This document shows positions 10,745-22,644 of a stretch of DNA of 64,000 nucleotides, piece by piece. Every line of letters starts with the position of its first letter. Position 1 is the first letter of the stretch. Source of the stretch: Simmondsia chinensis (taxonomy: Eukaryota > Streptophyta > Magnoliopsida > Caryophyllales > Simmondsiaceae). Below the pieces are notes generated by a model. It worked only from the letters and a program-made list of their open reading frames with translations. It did no database searches and had not been told where the DNA came from. Location: assembly GCA_018398585.1 (NCBI GenBank), contig JAGTTD010000001.1, forward strand, positions 5,458,501 to 5,522,500, written 5' to 3'. The position numbers were made by a program, and so were the translations under genes.

Positions 10745-13370
10745 TTCAAAACTCGAGAAATTTCGAGGATTCATAGAAACCTAGACAATGAAATTCCGGA
10801 AGAAATAGCCAAAATTGAAAGAGAAAATGAAACAAGAAAAGGAAGAAATTGAGGTAACCTGAGATGTAAAAGGCCGTTTTGATCGTTGATTACTTGTGGA
10901 AGAGCTTCATCAATGGAGTTCTTATTCATCCACACGGAGAGAGAGAGAGAGAGAGCGAGAGAGAAGAAGAGAGTCGTTGAAGACTTGTGAATGGAGAGGT
11001 GCACGGAAAGACAGGTTTCTTTGTTTTATTTACTACTTCTAATTGCCTTCCTCTTTCCTTTTTTTTATTTTTTTTTTCATAACGCCTCTTTCTATTTTCT
11101 ACTAATTTAATATCGGTTTAGTATTACTGTTAAATTTCAACGGGTTCAAAGGCACCATCTATAAGGTTGCCATTCGTGAGATTTATATATAAATTTACGT
11201 GAGGTTCTTTTTTAGATCTAGTTGTAATTAGATATTGTGTAATCTATTAGTCTTATATTTTAATCTATTAATCTCTCTCACGACTTCGTTGTGAGGTCTT
11301 ATTAGACTCACATATGGAATCCTCTGTTAGTAAAAATTAGGTGTAATCCACTTTTTGAACATGTAACTGTACTATCCGGTTTAATAAGAGCGTTTATGTT
11401 TCATTGGCAATAATACAGTAAAATATACGTTTTTTTTATGTCATCCGTATAATACATGTATTATAACATCTATCCATACTTTTTTTTCATTTAAAAAATA
11501 AATAAGGAGTGAAAATAATCAATACCTATAACTAAATCAAATATTAATATTTTATATTTTGCTAAATTTATCTATTTAGCTCTTAAATTATTGATTAACA
11601 TTTACTATGTGTTATGTTTATATAAACGTTATTATCACTAATATTATTCTTTACTTTTATAAATCAAAAAACTGTTGACCAAGATTATCGCGTATATAGT
11701 TAGATAATGTATAAATGTATTGTATTTCTTTTAATTCCCGTACTGTGTTTTGCTAATAGAGATGGAATCTTAACAAGTACTAACTCGAGCTTGAAGTTGA
11801 CCAATGCCAAGAAAATTTGTAAAATCTCCTTACTAGTATATCAAAGGATACATTACGTACTAATAACTTTGAATTTGATCAATTATTTGTCTTTTTATAA
11901 ACATTTTGACACAAAATTTTAATCTAAAACGTCTCATATATTTAATAAAATAGTATTAACAACGATGAGTAAAGGTGTAAAATAGATCTTTATTTAACTC
12001 TTCTCCAATAGTAGTGTTACAACATTACAGCTCCTATGTGAGACAGGAGGAAGAGCAAGAGATAATAAGTTTACCAACAAAAACTTAGAAACCTTTTTAA
12101 TAATTTAAAAAAGTGAAGGTCTTTTTTATTATTTTCAAAAATATTGGGTTACTAAAATATAAATAACCCTAAATTTTATTGTTAATTTCTAACATCATAA
12201 CCTTAATTAGTATTTACATTTACTTTCTGTTCAAGTGGGTATTTAAAATTTGGTTGATGTTGAGGTTGAATGAATGTCTGGTGATAATTTTTGCAGAAAC
12301 TCTTTAATAATTTAATTGTAGATTTGGTTGAAATATTATCAAATTTACTTGAATTCTACTTCAGGTCAAAAAAGTGTTTTCAACTGTATAAAAATTAAAT
12401 TAATATAATTAAAAATAATTATACTAAATTAACACAATAAATAAAGTTTATTGACTAATTTCGTAAATAACTCAAAAAATAATATATCAAATGTGAGCTT
12501 ATATAGATATAATTTTGGAAAGGCAATATATGACATGTGTTTCTTATGTATAATATTATTATTTATTCAAATTACATTTTTTAAATTATGTAATTATTAT
12601 GCATATTAAAATGGCTATGCGTATAATTAAGGTATATAACTTTTTTTTTTGGGAAGTACACATCAAAAATGTTATGGATTTAATTAACCAACCATGATTC
12701 AAGAAAACATTGCTTACCAAATAAAGAATAATAAATATTTAAATTGAGTAAAATTTTATCAGATTAATCTTGCTAAGTTTATTATTCATTTAAAAAACAT
12801 AGAATATATTAAATTAAATACTTAAATAAAAGTAGTTAAATATAAAAATAGAAATTTAATTTTTCAATAACCTGATAACTTGAGAGTTAGGTTACATATT
12901 CATGACACAAGATTTGATTATTAATTTTTAAATTATAAATTGCATGTATTTACTCAAATAGTCCAAATGGGGGCGTGAAAATGTATTAAACTTATCGCTA
13001 TTTGTTGCTAAACTAATTATTCCTTCACTATTTCCTTCATCTTACACATGAATCACAATTTTGCGACACCGTTAAATATAAAAGTGTTAGATTGTATTAT
13101 ATTATTAAATATATAATGTTTTAGAGAAAAAATCATTTTAAAAAGTTAATATATTAAAAAATTAATACATTAAATCTAAAGACTTATAGTTGTTAGGATA
13201 AAAATTATTTTTATTAGAGTAATAATATGACTTATAAAAAATAAGAATCATAAAATTATCTTAAAAATATAACCTTACCCTTTCAATAATGATTTTACGC
13301 TGATAATAATATTGCCAAAATCTAAAATGATTTTACGCTAATAATAATATTGCCAAAATCTAAAACTGAG
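10745..13370. other. Intergenic AT-rich region, no gene seen
   Basis: A short GA tract lies near 10936-10965 and further AT-rich decayed repeats follow. Around 12900-13210 one strand contains aaaaattaatacattaaa and complementary upstream sequence, as in the hairpin elements at 14170-14480 and 23640-23880. No coding exon, RNA gene or regulatory site could be supported. Confidence 0.5.
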
Positions 13371-13374
13371 GCCT

Positions 13375-13800
13375 CATTTGGTTACCCAAAAAATTAAATT
13401 CCTACAGGAAGTCGTACTTAGTAAAAATTTACTTCCCTTGTCAACTTCCTGGGAAGTAGTATAAAAATATTTGGTTGGCCATATAAGAAACATAACTTCC
13501 TGAGAATTCAATTCTTGTGTTTTGTTTGGTTGATACAGCACTTCCCATGAAATATAATTAAAATAATTATAATGCCCATGTTCAATCTTCTAGCATCATT
13601 GATAGAAGCAGTAATAAATAAACTTATCACAATTATAAATTAAAAGGGGTAAAATTATTATATAGATTAAAAGTTATGGAGGAAGTAAAACTTACTTAGG
13701 AGAGGCTAGGTAATTTACTTTCCTCATTTTGAAGTAATTAGAACTTACTTAGCAATTTTAACTTTTCACATTCTATCTAATTCTTATATACCAAACAAAA
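13375..13800. mobile_element. hAT-like MITE, longer relative
   Basis: The left end aggcctcatttggttaccc and the right end taccaaacaaaacct are inverted relatives, like those at 9105-9375 and 9545-9807. The non-coding interior has repeated 'acttcc/ggaagt' motifs. The length is about 425 bp. Confidence 0.5.
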
Positions 13801-14169
13801 CCTAAAAACTATAATTTTTATAAATTAAAACCTCTCTTATCTACTTTTTACATATTAAACGAGACCTAAATGTAACTTATTACAGCACTTAAAATGTACG
13901 TTGAATATCCAATTTTTCTTTTTTTAACTGTAGCCTTTTCCAAACAAAATCTAGTCGCTGTGAAAGCACGCGCTTATTCAGGACACATGTCGGTGGACCA
14001 TTCGCCCAACGCTGACCATTCTTAAAAATAGGATGAGGTGGCAGTTTCTACGGGACAAAACTGCCCCTTGAGCGAGTGAAACCGCCATGGCGCGCGAAGA
14101 TAATTCATTTTGCCCAAATTGTAAAACATTGAGCTTTCATAATATTAATAGATTTGATGTAATAATTTT

Positions 14170-14485
14170 AAATCCATACTTTGAAAACTAATTTTTTAAT
14201 CTAAAAAAATTACATATATTTAATAAAATAATTTAATAATAATATAAAAATTTGTAAAATTTGTCATTATTTATTTGTAAATCCGCCATTTTTCCCTCAT
14301 CTCACATACAATCACAATACTGTGACACTACTAACGAAGACAAGTTGGTCGAGATGTCAATTTTACACCCTTATACACTGTTATTTGGATTATTTTACTG
14401 AATATATGTAATTTTTAAACTTTAATATTATTTAAAAGTTTATAGATAAAAAAAATTAATACATTAAACCTTCAAGTTATAATGT
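14170..14485. mobile_element. AT-rich hairpin MITE
   Basis: The left arm aattttttaatctaaaaaaa and the right arm containing aaaaaaattaatacattaaa, together with acatatatttaataaaata versus gaatatatgtaattttt, are inverted over roughly 300 bp, so the whole unit could fold back. A similar unit is at 23640-23880 and a partial one near 12960-13200. It is non-coding. Confidence 0.5.
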
Positions 14486-14932
14486 CTAATTTACCCAAAC
14501 ATTTTTTCTAAAAACTTTGGTTATGTTACCAGCTCATTTGTATTATGCATATTCTATTATAAAAGGACATGCGTATAAATATATATATCATAAGAAATCT
14601 ACATATTAGCTGAACGTATATCAAACAAAAGGGGCAACAATCAAAATTATTATAGACGCTGAAATCTTGGGACCAGTCCTGATTTTGACTACTTATTGAA
14701 ACGACTCAACCAACTTAAACACTAGCATTTTTATAAAGAATAAAAAAGGCTCAACTCATTTTTAGCTGGATTCAAGCTATGTTTGAGTCTAATTAATTGT
14801 CACTTAAGAAGCTTGTGAGCTTAAATAAACCTAAAAGAGGGAATTAAGGTTTAAATCTAACGAGTTTGAATCCTACTAGGCTTATCCACGCCATATTTTT
14901 TACGAAACTTCGTTCTCTTTTCTTTTTAGGGC

Positions 14933-15272
14933 TAATTACACTCAAAGTCTCTGTACTTTTCTCATTATATTAATTTAGCCTTTGTATTTTTATTTGTAAT
15001 TTAGTCCATCTATAATTTATATTGTGTCAATTAGTCATTTGGTCAAATTCAAGTTAAGATATTGACGTAATTTTTAACAGTAGAATTAGTTAGATGCAAG
15101 TAACCCGTTACAACTCCACTCATTAAGTCAATTTAACATAACTTAATATAAATTTTACTATAAAGATTAAATTGATGCAACATCAATAAAATATAAACTA
15201 ATTTGATATAACTAAAAATATAAGATTAAATTAACATATTGACCAACGTATATGAACTTTTGGTGTAAACTA
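14933..15272. mobile_element. TTTACAC-type MITE, copy A
   Basis: About 340 bp. The left end ttacactcaaagtctctgta and the right end tatgaacttttggtgtaaac are terminal inverted repeats. Internal landmarks are aatttagtcc, caaattcaagttaag and cgtaatttttaacag. It is collinear with copies at 29721-30050 and 34711-35785. No coding capacity is seen. The duplication could not be defined with certainty (possibly TA-type). Confidence 0.65.
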
Positions 15273-15499
15273 TCTTTTTTTTAAAATAAATTTGGAGAGG
15301 GAGGTCAACGCGGTCAAATGAAGGCATTGAGAGGCCACAAGAGCTAAAATGTCAAGAGGGTAACGTGTGGGGACGAGGTGGCGTACTTTGTTACTGGCAA
15401 CATTTTTGTCGTGTTGGATTTGGCCTTGCCCTTTTTTTAAAATTTCCTGGTATCCATCGTGAGGGCGTTGTTGTTGGTGGCATCTCGTAACCATGTGAA

Positions 15500-15640
15500 C
15501 ATCGTCTAGAGGTTAGGAATTCGATTCTCGCTGAGAATATACTCATGACTTACTTGCTCATGAGAAATGTGGGCTTTCTCATAGGACGGGATTAGTTGGG
15601 GCATCCCAATCTCGTTGCACACACCAAAAAAATAAATAAA
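15500..15640 (+). mobile_element. tRNA-type SINE
   Basis: The plus strand carries a pol III-like head: an A-box-like tcgtctagaggttagg, and close behind it a B-box-like attcgattctcgctgag. A non-coding body with gggattagttgggg and ttgcacacacc leads to an A-rich tail (about 15625-15640). The first 30 bases resemble part of a plant tRNA, but the acceptor and anticodon stems are absent, so it is not a tRNA gene. No clear target duplication was seen. Confidence 0.5.
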
Positions 15641-16497
15641 TACATAATACCTAGATCCTAAAGAAAGGTAAAATTTAACACGATATGAGTAAATAGATAA
15701 CCCACTTATTGATTTAAATAGGTCAAGATTGAGGGTCCCTGTTTATTTAATAAATAAGTTTGCATTTACATCGACCCCTTTTTTGATTATTTCATATTAT
15801 GTAAGGTTCAAACATGAACCTCATATAATATGACATGTTTATCACCCTTATGTATACCTATTCAGGATGCTATAAAAATATTGATGTGATACATAATTAC
15901 AACAATATATATGAGTTATATTAATATTTTGAATGAAACTTCAATAGATTATGAAAAAATTTCATTGAATTATGATGAATGATAGCTATATATTAGCAAA
16001 TAATGTGTCATATTAATGTTTTATGACAAAAAAATCAAATCATTACCATTGAGGACGTCTATATATTTTTATAACTATGTTCCATGTTTGCAATTTCTAA
16101 TAAAATTCTATTAAATTTTGAAAAAAGGTATATAGTCAATAAAACTTTCTAATTATAGGGTGCCCAAATGATAAAATTTTAAAATCTTAAGATATCTTAT
16201 TATGTATATAGAAATATATGCTACTTAGGTAATAAAATGTTAATTATAGGAAACTAGCTCTAGATGTACATAATTAACTGATAGGGTTTTAAAAGTGTGT
16301 AAAAATTGTGTATTCGTAAGCGTACGAGCTCATCATAGCTAAGTTGGGTATATGATTGTCGTATCCACAGGGGATCCATACAAAGTTAAATTCATTGATT
16401 ATCAACTAGTTAAAATCTAGTTTTTGCAGAAAATATAAGTGATTAACTAAACTAAAGGAATTAAACAGTAAATATGTTTGTCAATCGATCAAAGGTA
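15641..16497. other. Intergenic AT-rich region, no gene seen
   Basis: Non-coding sequence between the SINE and the miniature LTR element. No exon, RNA or repeat boundary could be supported. Confidence 0.5.
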
Positions 16498-16502
16498 GTT
16501 TA

Positions 16503-17311
16503 TGTCAAGGAACCATTTTTCCCAAAAGCTTAAGCTGATAGGTGAAGGCTCAGGATTGGTTTTATACTCTAACATGCCCCCTCACGCAAATGCCTGTTTG
16601 GGTTTGAAGCATGGACAATGCACAGGCCCACCTCATACCTTGTGCTTAATTATTTTAATATTGAAAGTGGGGGCTGTTCAGATTTGAACTCCTGACCTCG
16701 TGGTCATCAATGCTCTGATACCATGTCAAAAATGTAACAGTCCAAGGTCTTTCATTGCAAATTGGGTGGAGAGGAACTGGATGAGAGACGTGAGGTGCGA
16801 GTGGTCAAACCCAGTGAGAATGATGTCATCAACATAGAGGATAAGGCAGGTTAGGAGTGGATTTGATATACCGAAGAATGCACTTCACAGCCTGCCAGTG
16901 AGGGTTCCGAGGAGCATGCATAAACTAGGAAACCAGGTTAACGGCATAGCATATGTTAGGGCGGGTCATAGTGAGGTACTGTAGGGCACCCACTGCACTT
17001 CTATACTCAGTAGGGTCCTCAAGAAGGTCCCCGTCACTCAAGGAGAGATGTGCTCGGGTGGGTAGGGTGGTTTTGACCGGTTTGGCATCACTGAGACTAT
17101 GTTTGGTGAGAAGGTCAACAGTGTACTTGTGCTGGGAGAGAAAAAGTCCACTAGGGTTGCGAGAGGCTTGAATACCAAGAAAAGAAAGAACAGCCGAAGA
17201 AAAGAAAAAAAGAGAATTAGAGTAATTGCTCTGATACCATGTCAAGGAACCATGTTTCCCAAAAGTTTAAGCTGATGGGTGAAGGCCCAGGATTGGTTTT
17301 ATACTCTAACA
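16503..17311 (-). mobile_element. Complete 809-bp miniature LTR retroelement with captured copia RT
   Basis: Two 72-bp LTRs (16503-16574 and 17240-17311; 4 differences by eye) begin TG and end CA when read on the minus strand. They are flanked by identical 5-bp duplications gttta (16498-16502 and 17312-17316). The primer-binding site, tggtatcagagc on the minus strand, is directly next to the 5' LTR (17228-17239). A G-rich polypurine-like gagggggca precedes the 3' LTR. A 19-bp sequence spanning LTR end plus primer site is duplicated (16711-16729 and 17227-17245) and brackets a roughly 500-bp insert of copia reverse transcriptase. Without the insert the element has the layout of the 291-bp copy at 18627-18917. 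It is non-autonomous. Confidence 0.88.
16735..17182 (-). pseudogene. Ty1/copia reverse-transcriptase fragment, circularly permuted
   Basis: From 17182 downward the minus strand reads FLGIQASRNPSGLFLSQHKY, then TRPNICYAVNLVS, and after a frameshift near 16925 HWQAVKCILRYIKSTPNLP. This is then followed (about 16846-16738) by YVDDIILTGFDHSHLTSL and MKDLGLLHF. In normal copia pol the YVDD block precedes FLGIQ, so the two halves are in swapped order here. YVDD is the RT catalytic motif. The fragment sits wholly inside the miniature LTR element and has frame breaks, so it cannot encode a working enzyme. Confidence 0.8.
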
Positions 17312-17316
17312 GTTTA

Positions 17317-18626
17317 GGGTATGAGTTATGATTAGCGTAACTTGAATCCTTTCATTATATTTCATCATATATGACTTTAGAGATTTAGGCTACAAGCTCT
17401 AAATTTTTAAACTAGGATTTAGAATAATGAACTAGTTTAAAGTCACAACCTATCTTATCACTTTAGGTGTAACATAGATTATCTTAATAGTACTATTAAA
17501 TTCCTTTATCACACCTAATTTCATGTTAAACTTTAATTAATACTTAAGTTAGGCCTTAAAATAATAAACTAGTCTAAAAGTATAACCCATATTGTCACTC
17601 CAGATGTAGCATAAATCATCTTAATAGTACTAACAAATTCTCTTGTCACTTCTAATTCAATATTAGTCTGTATTGGATACAACCTCAATCCTAACTACTC
17701 ATGAACAACCTGTGATACTAGTCTAAGCTACAAGTACAAGACGAATCACAAATAAACTGGAAATCTAGTCATGCTATAAGCACATAAACAAAAAACCAAT
17801 CTTAATAAATAGTTGCCCATAGGAGTGTAAAAATAGCATAACATAAGTCATTATCAAAGATAAAATATAAATCTGGGATCCAAACAGCTACCCGTTCTTT
17901 ACCCCTCAATTAGCAGTCTACTCCTCCATAAGCGTTTTACAAAACTCAAAATAAATCTAAAGATTAAAGTAAAGGAAAACTCGTGGATGAAGACTCCCTT
18001 GATAGGTGTTGACTTCACTCTTACTTCGATTCCCCCATACTCCGACCACTTGTGCTTCGGCCTTCGTGATAATTAGGTCTCTCTTGGCGGCTCGAGGAAG
18101 AAAGAAAAGTAAATGAAAAGCAAAGAATAGGGAAAAACTAGGTCATCATCCCCTATTTATAAAGGTGCGCAACGTGTCTTAGGGGCCCAATTCACAACCC
18201 AATCCATAATCCGTTGTCAAGGGATCTAAAATTACATGATTTAAAAGCCGAATCTTAACCCGATGGGTACTTTTTCCACGTGTGGTCAAGTTTCCCAAAA
18301 TAGTCTTCAAATTTATCTGTTTTAGCTCGTTCTTCACTCCTTTTCAAGATAACCGTGCAGATAAATTATGCAATACATACATATAATAGCCAAAAATATT
18401 ATAAAAATATATTATAAAACATATAAAATATGAGACACGCCATTAATCATTTTAGTTCATAGATGATAAGTTCATAAAGTAAAATATTACATTTATATTT
18501 TATGGAAATTTCGTTGCTTCTTTATTATTTATATACTCAATATATATATATATATATATATGTGAGTGTGTGTGTGTGCGATTATTCTTTTAGTTCTATT
18601 ATAGTATTTGGCAGCTCCTTAGAAAC
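17317..18626. other. Intergenic region, no gene seen
   Basis: Non-coding sequence with a possible degraded local duplication: the phrase aactagtttaaagtca...ttatcacttt...gtgtaacatagattatctt near 17430-17485 is echoed near 17565-17625 (aactagtctaaaagta...gtagcataaatcatctt). An (TA)n(TG)n microsatellite lies at 18541-18579. No gene could be supported. Confidence 0.55.
18541..18579. repeat. (TA)n(TG)n microsatellite
   Basis: About ten TA units followed by an imperfect TG run, directly readable. Confidence 0.95.
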
Positions 18627-18917
18627 TATTAAGGGTATAAAATAAATTTCGGACATTTACCTATCATCTTAAGCTTTTGGACAATTGGTTTTTTGACATA
18701 ATATCAATCTTGATGACCGCGAGGTGACAAGTTCGAATTTTAACAGTCGTCACTTTTAACATTAACATAATTTAAGCTCAAGGTATGAGGTAAACCTGTG
18801 CAATATCCATGCTTCAAGCCCCATGGGTATTTACATGAGAGAGCATGTTTGAATATAAAATCAATTCCAAGCCTTCACGCATCATCTTAACCTTTTGAGA
18901 CAGTTGGTTCTTTAACG
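18627..18917 (+). mobile_element. Minimal miniature LTR retroelement (about 291 bp)
   Basis: A left 72-bp repeat (18627-18698) ends tttttgaca, followed by a degenerate primer site taatatcaatc where the 809-bp copy has tggtatcagagc. A roughly 147-bp interior has no open frame. A right 72-bp repeat runs from tgtttgaatataaaatc at 18846 to 18917. The two repeats are diverged but collinear (atcatcttaa...cttttg...ttggttc). Flanks agaaac and agaac are only approximately duplicated. Size and layout fit TRIM/SMART-type non-autonomous LTR elements. Confidence 0.7.
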
Positions 18918-21900
18918 AGAACTTCGCTTAGTCCCATGAAATTTCAAAGTAAGCCCGCATATATCTTTGAGTGAGGTAATGTAATTAATCAAACTTACAA
19001 AGTTCTTGTGAATTGGTTTGTAATTTGGCTTGGCTTACTTGTCTCATTACTTCCCAAAGCTGAAGCCGAGTTAGGCAGTTGTGCAGATCGAGTCATGCCT
19101 AAGCCTAGCAAAGCATTAGTAGAGCAACTCACGAATCTAAACATATCCCAGCTCAAGCTAAAAACAAGACCAAATTAGTTCAGATGGAAATTGTCCTCAC
19201 CAAGTCTAATTAAGTTAATCCCGGTTAACCTAAAATTTTGTTGCATTTGGGCTCCACCAACTTTAAATACAACCTTTGTAAACTCAATAAGTTTCATGCC
19301 AAATTTTAAGTTGATAAATTGTGATAAGGTATCATCAAGATCATTATCTAATGATTCCTTATCAAATAGATATGGAATGGAAACGTGAAACTCGCTTTGA
19401 ACACATCAGGGAAAAAAAAAACTCGGAATCCACCGAATGAAAGAAAATTACTATGGTTTTTGTATTGTTAATTTGATGAATCATCATAAAACAACAAGCT
19501 ATAGAGAATATCTATAGACAAAACAAAGAAATCCTAAAAACATAAAATTACGAAAACACCATTAATTAAAAGCGGCCCAAAAATACTTTTAGATGCCGAA
19601 TTTGGGGAAAATAGCTAGGTGCAAAGCAACTAGGATTGCATAGTTCGGTCTGAGAGCTTCAATTTGACAGGTTACGGGCCCCTAACTCCTTAGGAATCAA
19701 AAGTCGTGACAATTTGAAGTTGCCTATAGAAATTAGTATTTCCGGTCTACCCATTTGGCTCCAACTGCTCTATAAACTCATTCACTACTCATCCTACATC
19801 GTAAACACTACAACAAAGCCAATATTAGCCTGAGCTTGAAGCTAATCTCATACATTGTCACCATACAATTAAGTCAACCATCAAACATATATTAAATTAA
19901 TATGAGAAAAAGAAAATCATCAAAAAATCACGAATTATGATCATCAGGTTACACATGGTTGTTTGTTTATGTCAAAATATATGTTCCTATATCAGCATGC
20001 TTGGCACGTAGTCCCTATATTTTTCTCTGGATAAGTGAGCATTTGCTTTTTTTTTTTTTTTTTTTGGGATTAAATAATGCTGCCTACTCAGAACATTAAA
20101 AAAAATACAATTTGTTGCACGGGATAATGACTTTATGAAACCACAAAGAAAAGAATTACAAGTTCGATAAACTTACAACCGCATGAGAAATAATACAACG
20201 AAAAACGCAAACGAAATAAGAACACAAGATTTTATGTGGTTCAGACCCCAAAAAGCCAGGTGCCAATCCATGGCTTCCTACTGCTATAAAAGTATATCCA
20301 ACATATGTGGTTATATTACAAATTATAGATTATGATCAAGCGCATGAACAAGCTACAATCAAGATTCTAGACTTTTAAGTCAAAAATCTTACAATAGATG
20401 AATATATGTTGAAGATATTCACTCCATATAGTCAACGATCATGCTCAAGGAAGGTGAAAGAGGCAAGCCTTAGCTAGGGTTTTGGAAAGCATCAAGGGGA
20501 AGAAAGGGAATGAATCTGTTCAACGAAAAACTGTCCCCTTTTTATACACTCGTCACTTGATCTACGGCACCCTAGGCGTGGCTGCATCACTGTTGTTCAT
20601 TTCTCATCTAACGGTTGATATGAGCCTAAATAAATAGGGGAGAGAGAAGCTTCCTATAAGTGAAAGAATAGATGCACTAGAAGCTCGGCTTCCCTCTCAA
20701 ATAAATTACAGCCCCGTTCCATATTTCAATGCCAGTTAATACCATTCTAAAAACACATATGTTCCATAAAATTGTTTTGTTGAGTGGAAATGGGGAAAAT
20801 TCTTGGGAACTGGGCCTTTAAGAGGAAATTCTCAAGCCATGCGTATAACCAAAAAAGTATTTTTTTGTCACAATCTACACATAAGCGCAATCGGAGGATA
20901 CAATAGAATTCATGGTGGTATAGGTGTTTTGAGTGGAGCAGATGTCTCGTCACAATGGCTTTTTCTTTCACAATGGGGAGGAATAGATGATGTGTTTGGT
21001 CAGTCCCATATTTGGCATGGATAATTTATTGATCTATCCCCTTTTAAAATCGGTCATGCTTGTTGTCATGATAAATCCTCCGCCGAGCCTTTCTCTACCC
21101 TCCTTAGGGCCCATCAAGCTGGGAACTTGGAAAGAAATTTGGCTTAAACTATGATGGTCCCGATAGTGAAATGCATTATATCTCTTTTGCTTTCTTGGAG
21201 GCAATGTCCTTGGTGGGGTTATCCGTAAGGAGAAGAAACATCGCAAGAAGTAGTCAGCCCGAGCTTTGTCCCTTGTCCGATCTTGATGAGAAATGTAGCT
21301 CAGATTGATAGGGTCTACTTTGAGGTGTCCAAGTAACATCAAGGACCTATTAGATCATTGATGCTTATATCATGTTCAGAGGTTTATGCCAAGAAAGGTG
21401 TCTTTCAGTTGAGTTTTTGTGTTTTAAGGAGTTGGTATAGGTGTGGTCTATTTGGCATTTTGTGTTTCGGGAATTGGTGGAACACGCGTATAGGCGTGTT
21501 GGGGCATGTTTTTGTATTTTAGGAGTTGGCATAGTGGTATGTATCTAACTGTTGTAGGGTTCATTGCTATGTTAATTTGTTTTTTTTTTTTTCCACTTGG
21601 GTGGGTTTTCTTGGGCTCCATTTCAATTGGTACGCTGGTTTTATATTAAGAGTTATCTTTCTAATTATCGGAAAAAATCTTTTCCAAAAGGGAAAGTCCT
21701 CCATAATAAGAAGTCAAACACTCCTTGTGCCATAGTAACGTCCATAAATAAGACGCGAAACACCCTTTTAAATACATTTTATGCTTTACAAAGCATAAGC
21801 TAATTCTTTTCGTTGTTTTGGTGTTGTTTTAGAGGTTGAGCTTGTCTCTCTTATTTTTACAGGTTCCTTGTTATTTCTCTATTTCCACACATTGTATATG

Positions 21901-22480
21901 CTTTTCAGGTCTCTTGTTTGAAGCGCCAACTTTTGTATCACGAGTTTATCTTCGCTAGTTATCAAAAAAAGAGAGAAGCTGATTCTTTCCTCCCTAAATT
22001 CTATTAATTTTCACTCTCGATACGGAAAAGACTATCTTAATCATCAAAGGAGTCTTCCAAAGTCATAAACCTTGGGTCAGGCCTTCATTGTCCATTCATC
22101 ATGTCGGAACCACTTCAGGTTGTCCCAAACCATATGTTCCCTTTTGGCTCTGGCTTAAGTTTAAAGCTCACCATCCACTTCCACCAGGTTATGGTCCCTC
22201 CTAACAAAATTTGTAGATCTCCTTATCAATTTAACGGAAAGGAGTGTATTCATGCCAAATGTCATTATACTTTGCCCCCTTTTTAAATTTAGTTCTTTTA
22301 CTATTAACTGTATTAATTTAATTTCCATACAATTTACGTCGTTATATTTCGTTCTATTGTGAAATTGAGATTAGGCTAAGGAATCTTTTTTTTTTAATTT
22401 GTCTAGGCATAACAGCTGTAAGTGACCTAATACAAACATACTCGTTGACCCAATTCAGACATACTCATGAACCAATAATT
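18918..22480. other. Intergenic region with decayed LINE-like 3' sequence, no gene seen
   Basis: No intact gene is recognised. Around 20180-20600 there is tttatgtggttcagacccc with a reversed TATA-like ctttttatacac nearby, a motif context seen again at 47379, 57308 and 58670. The stretch 21550-21830 (acttgggtgggttttcttgg, ctggttttatattaagag) looks like the 3' UTR of a plant L1-type LINE on the plus strand, but no coding region remains. Confidence 0.4.
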
Positions 22481-22489
22481 CAGTTTTTT

Positions 22490-22640
22490 TTTTCTTTTTT
22501 CGATAAATAGCGACATAGCTGCAATACAAAATAGGCGACTCGAGCGAGCGAGGCCTAAGAGAACCCGATTAAATCTAAAAATGGAAACATGAAAACAGGA
22601 AAGCAAGGCAAAAAAAAAAAAAAAAAAAAAAAGCACATGG
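22490..22640 (-). repeat. Probable L1-type LINE 3'-end fragment
   Basis: The motif tcgataaatagcgac, followed by tcgagcgagcgaggcc and A-rich tracts, is echoed at 36290-36330 (gatagaatcgcgatatatagc, tcgaacaagcgagccc). The T-run on its left suggests a poly(A) tail of a minus-strand LINE. No open frame remains. Confidence 0.4.
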
Positions 22641-22644
22641 AGTG

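Noticed and set aside
15500..15535. tRNA gene
   Set aside because: A- and B-box-like words are too close and no cloverleaf can be drawn; it fits a SINE head better.
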